From positions 1 through 5,705 of the forward strand of contig DAOWIP010000585.1 of assembly GCA_030640865.1 (NCBI GenBank): a DNA stretch of 5,705 nt, in the 5' to 3' direction. The notes under the pieces were generated by a model. It was not told where the DNA came from. It made no database searches and saw nothing but the letters and a program-made list of their open reading frames with translations. The translations under genes were made by a program, and so were the position numbers. Below are positions 1 to 5,705 of this stretch, one piece after another. The stretch's first letter is position 1. Each line of letters starts with the position of its first letter. The stretch comes from Sedimentisphaerales bacterium. Its GTDB lineage: Bacteria; Planctomycetota; Phycisphaerae; Sedimentisphaerales; SM23-30.

Positions 1-145
1 TAAGGTAATAGCGAACCATTCGTTCCCGCAGATCAAATCCCATATTTCCGAGGTGTTCGCTGACCGCGGCACTTCCGGTGGGCTTGCCGGATTGTTCCAA
101 TATCCGCAAAATTGCCGCTATCTTTCTTTGCTTGGCTATATCCAT
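1..145 (-). CDS. nrpR: NrpR-like winged-helix transcriptional regulator, N-terminal fragment
   Basis: Reading the minus strand from the ATG at 145-143 gives 48 codons without a stop before the window edge; the rest of the gene lies outside. The peptide begins MDIAKQRKIAAILRILEQSG and continues through KPTGSAAVSEHLGNMG to RERMVRYYL. This is the pattern of the winged-helix domain at the start of NrpR proteins: a helix rich in I/L, then SGKPxGS, then a recognition helix ending RxVRYxL. NrpR was characterised in methanogenic archaea as a repressor of nitrogen-assimilation genes that is released by 2-oxoglutarate; bacterial homologues exist. The start is supported by GGAAGG (complement of 153-158) 7 nt upstream. 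The gene is divergent from gdhA, which fits a nitrogen regulator beside a target. The effector-binding domains are not in view, so another regulator with the same RNase R-type winged helix remains possible. Confidence 0.75.
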   Translation of the reverse strand, partial: MDIAKQRKIAAILRILEQSGKPTGSAAVSEHLGNMGFDLRERMVRYYL

Positions 146-225
146 ATCAAAACCTTCCAATCAACGACCATTGGCATAACCGTTGATTATGTCATAGTGT
201 AATGTAGGTTGCCAATTATTACCAT

Positions 226-255
226 ATTATACGGCAATATTGCCGTATGCGTCAA
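226..255 (-). promoter_or_regulatory. Probable sigma-70 promoter of the nrpR-like gene
   Basis: On the minus strand, TTGACG (complement of 250-255) is followed after 18 nt by a perfect TATAAT (complement of 226-231). Transcription would start near 219 and give a leader of about 70 nt before the ATG at 145. A second TTGACA (complement of 256-261) lies just upstream, but its 24-nt spacing is too long. The 20-bp palindrome at 229-248 fills the spacer and enters the -10 box, so a protein bound there should block RNA polymerase. Confidence 0.6.
229..248. promoter_or_regulatory. Perfect 20-bp palindrome, candidate operator
   Basis: ATACGGCAATATTGCCGTAT is identical to its own reverse complement over all 20 bases; the symmetry breaks at 228/249. 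It lies inside the predicted nrpR promoter, between the -35 and -10 boxes and overlapping the -10 by three bases. This is the classic position for a repressor operator. Similar half-sites occur nearby: TTGCCA at 209-214, TTGGCA at 171-176 and TGGCAA at 411-416. Known archaeal NrpR operators are also dyads (GGAA-N6-TTCC in Methanococcus, CGGTA-N6-TACCG in Methanosarcina), but the sequence here is not the same. Assigning it to the adjacent regulator is inference from position. Confidence 0.6.
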
Positions 256-275
256 TGTCAATATCCAGATTATTG

Positions 276-304
276 TTGAAATAATATGAATATTTTTATA
301 AAAT
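276..304 (+). promoter_or_regulatory. Probable sigma-70 promoter of gdhA
   Basis: TTGAAA (276-281) and TAAAAT (299-304) are separated by 17 nt, each one base from the consensus hexamer. An overlapping alternative is TTGTTG (273-278) with TATAAA (297-302). Either predicts a start near 309-311 and a leader of about 190 nt before the ATG at 502. The region is very AT-rich, so chance matches are possible. Confidence 0.4.
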
Positions 305-306
305 CC

Positions 307-318
307 TGGAATATTCCA
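307..318. promoter_or_regulatory. 12-bp palindrome at the predicted gdhA transcription start
   Basis: TGGAATATTCCA is a perfect dyad just downstream of the candidate gdhA -10 box. Its GGAA/TTCC half-sites match those of the Methanococcus NrpR operator, but they are separated by 2 bp instead of 6. It may be a regulator site; being short and AT-rich it could also be chance. Confidence 0.3.
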
Positions 319-372
319 AATACAAAGGGGGTGATGACACTAATATTTTTGCGAAAGATATTATTTTTATAA

Positions 373-1842
<1,470 letters not shown>

Positions 1843-1862
1843 GAATTTGATGACATTTTAGT

Positions 1863-1895
1863 CGCAGGGTGGGACTTTTTGACCCACGCGTTTTT
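1863..1895 (+). terminator. Probable gdhA terminator
   Basis: GTGGG (1869-1873) pairs with CCCAC (1883-1887). The stem can be extended by CGC (1863-1865) with GCG (1888-1890) across a 3-nt AGG bulge, and five T residues follow directly (1891-1895). It begins about 20 nt after the gdhA stop. The bulge makes it imperfect, but position and T-run fit an intrinsic terminator. Confidence 0.5.
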
Positions 1896-1912
1896 CTGAA
1901 CGCCTGAATAAC

Positions 1913-1954
1913 AATAAGCAGCAGGCTATTCTGACATTATGGCTGTCGCTTATT
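1913..1954 (+). terminator. Second hairpin downstream of gdhA, possible backup terminator
   Basis: AATAAGC (1913-1919) is the exact reverse complement of GCTTATT (1948-1954). After one mismatch, 1921-1924 can also pair with 1943-1946 (one G-U). A short T-rich stretch ends the stem (1950-1956). It lies just before the predicted promoter of the next gene and could insulate it from gdhA. Confidence 0.35.
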
Positions 1955-1960
1955 TTAATC

Positions 1961-1989
1961 TTGCAAATTATACGTCTGATATATAGTAT
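1961..1989 (+). promoter_or_regulatory. Possible promoter of the HTH gene
   Basis: TTGCAA (1961-1966) is followed after 17 nt by TAGTAT (1984-1989); TATAGT (1982-1987) at 15 nt is an alternative. The start codon is at 2017, so the leader would be about 20 nt and would still contain the AAGGA ribosome binding site. The match is moderate only. Confidence 0.3.
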
Positions 1990-2016
1990 TGAAAGACAAA
2001 GTTAAGGAACAGGATT

Positions 2017-2532
2017 ATGCGACCGGCTGCTCATATTAAAGATTGGATGAGCCAGGATGAAATGCTGCAATGGATCCGGGAATCGCCTGACAAGGCGTCT
2101 TACCGGCGGCGAATGGCAATCTGGCTGACATACACGGGCAGGGTTCACGCTCATAAAGCGGCCTTGATGCTGGGGGTCTCGACCCAGTCGATATGGGCCT
2201 GGATCAGCCGGTATAACACCTTAGGCCCAAAAGGACTGATACGGCAGAGACAGGGCGGAAGAAAATGGGCATTCATGAGCATAAATGAAGAAAAAGAAAT
2301 CCTGCTGAATCTCCTGGAACATACAAAAAGCTTGCGATTGCCGGGTGCAAACGTCGTCAAATCGGCGGTGGAAGAAAAGCTGGGCAAAAAGGTATCGCTA
2401 CCCTACATTTACAAATTATTGAAACGCAACAATTGGCCCAGATTGGAATATCCGGCCAAAACGGAGTCCGCATATCAAAAGACAGGGGACAGCTTCAGGA
2501 AATTTGCACGGCCCTGGAAAAGAAAAACATAA
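2017..2532 (+). CDS. Stand-alone IS630-type helix-turn-helix protein without DDE domain
   Basis: A 171-residue, basic protein. Residues about 28-75 form a helix-turn-helix: the RRRMAIWL helix, then AALMLGVSTQSIWAWISRY, then GPKGL, as in the first DNA-binding domain of IS630/Tc1-like transposases. Residues about 108-142 (LPGANVVKSAVEEKLGKKVS, then YIYKLLKRNNWPR) match the second, winged-helix domain of the same family. The protein ends at about the point where the DDE catalytic domain would start, and I see no DDE remnant in the following 237 bp in any frame. AAGGA (2004-2008) sits 8 nt before the ATG, so translation is likely. It may be a 5' remnant of an insertion sequence, or a domesticated or stand-alone DNA-binding protein with a regulatory role. 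I saw no terminal inverted repeats or target duplication. Family assignment is fairly sure; function is unknown. Confidence 0.75.
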   Translation: MRPAAHIKDWMSQDEMLQWIRESPDKASYRRRMAIWLTYTGRVHAHKAALMLGVSTQSIWAWISRYNTLGPKGLIRQRQGGRKWAFMSINEEKEILLNLLEHTKSLRLPGANVVKSAVEEKLGKKVSLPYIYKLLKRNNWPRLEYPAKTESAYQKTGDSFRKFARPWKRKT

Positions 2533-2535
2533 CCA

Positions 2536-2549
2536 TGACGCCAGCGTCA
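2536..2549. repeat. Short inverted repeat just after the HTH gene
   Basis: TGACGC (2536-2541) and GCGTCA (2544-2549) are exact reverse complements separated by two bases, starting 3 nt after the stop codon of the HTH gene. No T-run follows. It could be a compact hairpin or a dyad binding site. Confidence 0.35.
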
Positions 2550-2567
2550 AAACACTTTGCCCCCCTC

Positions 2568-2632
2568 GATTTTGAAGCGTTGGCATTGTTTTTGCGGCGT
2601 TTTTCTGACTTTTGGCGGTTGCTTCAACAATC
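2568..2632. repeat. Imperfect inverted repeat in the gap before pta
   Basis: GATTTTGAAGC (2568-2578) pairs with GCTTCAACAATC (2621-2632); seven bases (TTGAAGC/GCTTCAA) match perfectly and the rest needs one bulged base. The 42-nt interior is T-rich and shows no coding pattern I recognise. The long loop makes it a poor terminator; it may be a degenerate mobile remnant or a structured 3' end. Confidence 0.3.
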
Positions 2633-2654
2633 TCGATTCGCGCAATCATAAACT

Positions 2655-2681
2655 ATATTATTGATGTATAATATTTTTTTT
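2655..2681 (+). terminator. AT-only hairpin followed by a run of eight T residues
   Basis: ATATTAT (2655-2661) pairs perfectly with ATAATAT (2668-2674) around a 6-nt loop, and T residues run from 2674 to 2681. The stem has no G-C pair, so terminator strength is doubtful. The T tract also ends 3 bp before the pta -35 box and might act as an upstream promoter element instead. Confidence 0.3.
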
Positions 2682-2684
2682 CTG

Positions 2685-2712
2685 TTGACTCAGCAGGATT
2701 CCCCGTCATAAT
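2685..2712 (+). promoter_or_regulatory. Probable promoter of the pta-ackA operon
   Basis: TTGACT (2685-2690) is followed after 16 nt by CATAAT (2707-2712), each one base from consensus. Transcription would begin near 2719, about 50 nt before the pta ATG. The T-rich tract immediately upstream could strengthen it. Confidence 0.5.
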
Positions 2713-2769
2713 ACCCCCCACGAAAGTTTCACATGCAATAATTGGCTTCTGAATAGGATACTGATAATA

Positions 2770-3756
2770 ATGGATATTATTGAAAGTTTTATCGAAAAAG
2801 CAAAAAAACGCGATCTTAAACTGGCGCTTCCCGAAGGCCATGACGAACGTATTATCAAGGCGGCAAGGATTATCAAGGATCAGGGCATTGCCGAGCCGAT
2901 CGTCCTTGGTAAGCCGGAAAAAGTCGAGGCAGCGGTCAAAGACTCCGGCGTCAACCTTGACGGTATTCAGGTCGTTGACCCCGGTGCGAGCGATAAGATT
3001 GACGGCTATGTCGAAAAGTACATCGAGGGCAGAGATGATATTTCCGCCGCCGTTGCCAAACGTATGGTCAAAAGACCCCTGTTTTTTGCCGGTATGATGG
3101 TGGCCTGCGGCGATGCCGATGCTACTATCGGCGGCGCCGCTACCGCGACTTCCACCCTGATTCAGGCAGGAGTCCTGACTATAGGTTTATCGGCCGGCAT
3201 CGAAACACCCTCAAGCTACTTCCTGATGGTCATCCCAAAATTCCTCGACGAAGTAGATAAACCCTTTATATACGCCGACTGCGCGGTCAATATCGACCCG
3301 ACAGCCGAACAGCTTGCCGACATTGCCCTGGCTTCGGCCCTGAGTGCTGAAAAAATTCTGGGCGATACGCCGCGAGTAGCTATGCTATCTTTTTCCACTA
3401 AGGGCAGTGCCTCCAGCCCCAGCATCGACAAAGTCAACGAAGCCCTTGCGATAGCCAAAAAACGGAATCCGAACCTGGCCATTGACGGAGAGTTCCAAGC
3501 CGACTCGGCCATAATCCCGCGAGTAGCCGCCAAAAAAGTTAAAACGGAAAGCGACGTCGCAGGCAAAGCAAATGTCCTCATTTTCCCCGACCTGGACTCC
3601 GGTAATATCGCCTATAAGCTGACTCAGTATATGGCTAACGCCCAGGCCATAGGGCCGTTACTGCAAGGCTTCGCGAAACCGATTACCGATCTTTCCCGAG
3701 GCGCCTCTGTCGATGACATTGTGGCCACCGCCGCATTGACCCTCGCGCAGGTTTAA
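2770..3756 (+). CDS. pta: Phosphate acetyltransferase (phosphotransacetylase)
   Basis: Cytosolic enzyme converting acetyl-CoA and phosphate to acetyl phosphate and CoA, here paired with acetate kinase. The 328 residues are the short, single-domain PTA_PTB form (Methanosarcina/Clostridium type, without the N-terminal domains of long E. coli Pta). Family signatures include LALPEGHDERIIKAA (18-32), VAMLSFSTKGSA (203-214), IDGEFQADSAIIPRVAA (238-254), GKANVLIFPDLDSGNIAYK (265-283) and KPITDLSRGASVDD (303-316). Ser309, Arg310 and Asp316 coincide with the catalytic positions described for Methanosarcina thermophila Pta, and Arg88 is near its Arg87. Unusually, the common HSSSDTLRPA-type motif is replaced by ATATSTLIQAG (124-134), so the Arg133 equivalent is missing. 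Related branches may share this form. An AGGA (2755-2758) precedes the ATG by 11 nt. ackA follows after 37 bp. Use of another acyl-CoA such as propionyl- or butyryl-CoA cannot be excluded. Confidence 0.93.
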   Translation: MDIIESFIEKAKKRDLKLALPEGHDERIIKAARIIKDQGIAEPIVLGKPEKVEAAVKDSGVNLDGIQVVDPGASDKIDGYVEKYIEGRDDISAAVAKRMVKRPLFFAGMMVACGDADATIGGAATATSTLIQAGVLTIGLSAGIETPSSYFLMVIPKFLDEVDKPFIYADCAVNIDPTAEQLADIALASALSAEKILGDTPRVAMLSFSTKGSASSPSIDKVNEALAIAKKRNPNLAIDGEFQADSAIIPRVAAKKVKTESDVAGKANVLIFPDLDSGNIAYKLTQYMANAQAIGPLLQGFAKPITDLSRGASVDDIVATAALTLAQV

Positions 3757-3793
3757 TAGTAGGTACACCCACCATTCAAAGTAGGAATAAATT

Positions 3794-4999
3794 ATGAAAG
3801 TATTGGTAATTAACGCCGGAAGTTCTTCGATTAAATATCAATTGTATCAGATGCCGGAAGCTCGAGTTCTGGCAAAAGGTATGGTGGAAAGGATAGGCGA
3901 AGAATCCTCGAAGTTGGCCCACTCTTACGATGCTAAAACCCACAGTATCGACGCAAAAGTCCCTGACCACGAAGCAGGTATGGAATTGATACTTAAGACG
4001 CTGGCTGACAAAGAAGTTGGAGTTATCAGTAACATCAGCGAAATCGAATCCGTGGGACACAGGGTTGTGCACGGAGGTGAGGAATTTACCGGTTCAATGC
4101 TGATTGACGAAACAGTGGTCAAATCTATCGAGAAGTTTGCAGACCTGGCGCCTCTGCATAATCCGCCTAATTTGACGGGTATCCGGGCGGCACAACACAA
4201 ACTGCCCAAAAGCGCACAGGTAGCCTGTTTTGACACTGCTTTTCACAGTACTATTCCGGAAGTCGCGTATATGTATGCTCTACCTTATGAAATTTACGAG
4301 AAATATCGTGTACGGCGATACGGGTTTCATGGGACGTCGCATCGCTATGTGGCTCGGCGGGCGGCTGAGATTATGGGGATAGACAAATACGAATTCAACG
4401 CTGTTACCTGCCATCTCGGCAACGGCTGTTCTATGACAGCGGTCAAAAACGGTAAAAGTGTCGATACATCTATGGGCCTGACTCCGTTAGAAGGCTTGGT
4501 AATGGGTACTCGCAGTGGTGATTTCGATCCCGCAATTCTGTTTTATCTGGCGGACAAGGGCTATGACTTTAAAAGCCTGAACGCAATGTGTAACAAGCAG
4601 AGCGGCCTGCTCGGTATTTCCGGCCTGTCCAATGATATGCGTAACATATCCGAACTGGCCGAGACGGGAAACAAGCGGGCCAAACTGGCGATCGACATTT
4701 TTTGCTATAGAATCAAAAAGTATATCGGGGCCTATGCCGCGGCGCTCGGAAGACTTGACGCTGTTATATTTACCGGCGGTATCGGAGAGAACGCCACCGG
4801 ATTGCGGGCACAGATATGCAGCGAACTGAACCAGATCGGCATTAAAATTGACCTCACTAAAAACCGCGACGCCCGCAAGGAAAGCGACGTCAGCGCTGAC
4901 GACAGCCCCGTCAAAGTCCTGGTAATTCCCACAAATGAAGAATTGGCCATCGCCAAGGACACCTTCGAATTGGCAGGGGGGAAACCTTCGGGTAAATAG
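3794..4999 (+). CDS. ackA: Acetate kinase
   Basis: Transfers phosphate from acetyl phosphate to ADP, giving acetate and ATP, or the reverse; with pta it forms the substrate-level phosphorylation branch of acetate fermentation. The 401 residues are full length for the ASKHA-fold family. Visible signatures are VLVINAGSSSIKYQLY (3-18, Asn7), GHRVVHGG (88-95, Arg90), APLHNPPN (119-126, His122), CFDTAFHSTIP (145-155, catalytic Asp147), YGFHGTSHRYV (176-186), CHLGNGCS (206-213), MGTRSGDFDPAI (237-248, Arg240), FTGGIGENA (326-334) and IPTNEELAIA (378-387, Glu382). These agree with the catalytic and ligand-binding residues known from Methanosarcina thermophila acetate kinase. AGGA (3783-3786) is 7 nt before the ATG. 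The 37-bp gap from pta, without terminator, implies co-transcription. A hairpin follows 7 nt after the stop. Confidence 0.97.
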   Translation: MKVLVINAGSSSIKYQLYQMPEARVLAKGMVERIGEESSKLAHSYDAKTHSIDAKVPDHEAGMELILKTLADKEVGVISNISEIESVGHRVVHGGEEFTGSMLIDETVVKSIEKFADLAPLHNPPNLTGIRAAQHKLPKSAQVACFDTAFHSTIPEVAYMYALPYEIYEKYRVRRYGFHGTSHRYVARRAAEIMGIDKYEFNAVTCHLGNGCSMTAVKNGKSVDTSMGLTPLEGLVMGTRSGDFDPAILFYLADKGYDFKSLNAMCNKQSGLLGISGLSNDMRNISELAETGNKRAKLAIDIFCYRIKKYIGAYAAALGRLDAVIFTGGIGENATGLRAQICSELNQIGIKIDLTKNRDARKESDVSADDSPVKVLVIPTNEELAIAKDTFELAGGKPSGK

Positions 5000-5006
5000 A
5001 TTAAAT

Positions 5007-5024
5007 GGTGCGATACATCGCACC
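5007..5024. terminator. Compact hairpin just downstream of ackA
   Basis: GGTGCGAT (5007-5014) and ATCGCACC (5017-5024) are exact reverse complements with only two bases between them, so in RNA a 7-bp stem with a TACA loop is likely. There is no T-run after it, only CCTACTTATT. It may reduce read-through from ackA or stabilise the 3' end of the mRNA. It also resembles short GGTGCG...CGCACC palindromes that are dispersed in many copies in some bacterial genomes, so it could be a REP-like repeat. Confidence 0.45.
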
Positions 5025-5069
5025 CTACTTATTAGTTGCCGCCCAATATTTTAGAAAACACATTTTATT

Positions 5070-5705
5070 ATGACAGAAAACATTAAATACCAGAAGTTAA
5101 ATGATGAAGATGTTCAGGTACTCCAGGCTCAGGGCTGCTCCGCCCTCGACTGGGGTCAAATCGAGGTCGAGGCCGGCTTCAGGCCCGCTCGTGTCAGGAA
5201 TACTCATTTTGTCGGTTCAGTCAAAATTGGCCGGCTTGAAGGCAATATAACCGGTGATGCCGGCGTGGAAAAAATAAGCGGTATTTTCAACGCTTATATT
5301 TCCAATTGCACTATCGGAAGGAATGTCCGGATTGCCAACATCGGTGAACACATTGCCAACTACCAAATCGGCAATGGCGTCTGCATAGAAAATGTCGGCA
5401 GGATGGTAACTACGCCGGGGGCGGTTTTCGGTAATGGCGTAGAGGTTGAGGTACTTAATGAGGGTGGCGGCAGGGAAGTCATTCTTTTCGATGAACTATC
5501 GGTGCAGTTTGCGTATATTATGTGTTTGCACCGATACCGGCCGAAACTCATCGACAAGCTGCGTCAAATGGCCCTGGAATACGCCGAAAAGGTAAAAAGC
5601 GATCACGGCAAAATCGGCGATGGAGCTTATATCTGTTCGACGACGGAAATTACAAATGTCAACATAGGCGAACACGCCCGGATCGACGGTGCGGCTTCAC
5701 TGACA
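5070..5705 (+). CDS. DUF4954 family protein, N-terminal 212 residues
   Basis: An open frame from the ATG at 5070 runs to the window end without a stop; family members are about 650 residues or longer, so roughly a third is visible. The start resembles DUF4954 proteins of Bacteroidota and related phyla: YQKLNDEDVQVLQAQGCSA then DW (7-28), RNTHFVGSVKIG (43-54), then ISNCTIGRNVRIANIGEHIANYQIGNGVCIENVG (77-110) and the strongly conserved GNGVEVEVLNEGGGREV (121-137), DELSVQFAYIMCLHRYRPKL (141-160). Repeats spaced about six residues apart with I/V and G (also 181-207: KIGDGAYI, NVNIGEHARI) predict a left-handed parallel beta-helix, as in hexapeptide acyl- or nucleotidyltransferases. No signal peptide or membrane segment is seen in this part. 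Substrate and role are unknown to me. There is no clear ribosome binding site before the ATG. It lies 70 bp after ackA behind a hairpin, so co-transcription is possible but unproven. Confidence 0.8.
   Translation, partial: MTENIKYQKLNDEDVQVLQAQGCSALDWGQIEVEAGFRPARVRNTHFVGSVKIGRLEGNITGDAGVEKISGIFNAYISNCTIGRNVRIANIGEHIANYQIGNGVCIENVGRMVTTPGAVFGNGVEVEVLNEGGGREVILFDELSVQFAYIMCLHRYRPKLIDKLRQMALEYAEKVKSDHGKIGDGAYICSTTEITNVNIGEHARIDGAASLT

Noticed and set aside
171..187. Sigma-54 promoter (TGGCAT-N5-TTGAT) for gdhA
   Set aside because: The -12 element has GA instead of the invariant GC, and it lies about 315 bp before the gdhA start with better sigma-70 boxes in between.
334..372. 12-codon leader peptide starting at ATG 334
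   Set aside because: The strong Shine-Dalgarno-like tract overlaps the ATG itself, so it cannot place the ribosome on it; the peptide has no regulatory codon run. Kept only as part of the finding on the tract.
1863..1954. Terminal inverted repeats of an insertion sequence around the HTH gene
   Set aside because: The hairpins after gdhA do not match the dyads after the HTH gene, and no flanking direct duplication was found by eye; terminators explain them better.
2433..2651. Overlapping 72-residue plus-strand frame at the end of the HTH gene, as a frameshifted transposase remainder
   Set aside because: I see no DDE-domain motif in its translation and no ribosome binding site; the HTH protein's own frame keeps family-like sequence to about residue 165.
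3216..3581. 121-residue minus-strand frame over pta
   Set aside because: Antisense shadow of conserved Pta sequence without start signals or family resemblance.
4487..5023. 178-residue minus-strand frame over ackA
   Set aside because: It is antisense to clearly conserved acetate kinase codons, has no recognisable motif or ribosome binding site, and is a shadow frame.

Overview
The window looks like bacterial chromosome of moderate GC content with AT-rich intergenic gaps. It carries central nitrogen and acetate metabolism genes and no phage or plasmid backbone genes. My best guess for the source is an anaerobic or fermentative Planctomycetota lineage (Phycisphaerae/Sedimentisphaerales type). 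This rests on the combination of an NrpR-type regulator, a short Pta with an unusual motif, a DUF4954 protein and a stand-alone IS630-type HTH protein. It is an inference from family knowledge, not proof.

Region 1 (1-1842) is a divergent regulator/target pair. On the minus strand is the first 48 codons of an NrpR-like winged-helix regulator, cut by the window edge. On the plus strand is a full-length NADP-type glutamate dehydrogenase (gdhA), which I start at 502 rather than at the upstream TTG at 382. The roughly 350 bp between them contains a near-consensus minus-strand promoter with a perfect 20-bp palindrome in its spacer. It also holds a likely gdhA promoter with a second, 12-bp palindrome at the predicted transcription start, and a long gdhA leader. 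The leader has an extended anti-Shine-Dalgarno match and a nested inverted repeat. Together this suggests an autoregulated nitrogen regulator next to, and probably controlling, an ammonia-assimilating enzyme.

Region 2 (1843-2769) has two hairpins that probably end the gdhA transcript. Next is a 171-residue protein made only of the DNA-binding half of an IS630/Tc1-like transposase, with a good ribosome binding site. After it comes an inverted-repeat-rich gap that also carries the pta promoter.

Region 3 (2770-4999) is a two-gene operon, pta-ackA, converting acetyl-CoA to acetate via acetyl phosphate with ATP formation. Both genes are intact. AckA keeps all the catalytic residues I can place. 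Pta keeps the catalytic Ser-Arg-Asp signature but has a changed motif where most family members have LRPA.

Region 4 (5000-5705) begins with a compact hairpin just after ackA. The first 212 codons of a DUF4954 protein follow, a predicted left-handed beta-helix protein of unknown function, running off the window end.

I see no tRNA, rRNA, CRISPR array or complete insertion sequence. No obviously new multi-gene system is visible. The most notable features are the regulatory architecture between nrpR and gdhA, the transposase-derived HTH protein and the Pta motif change.
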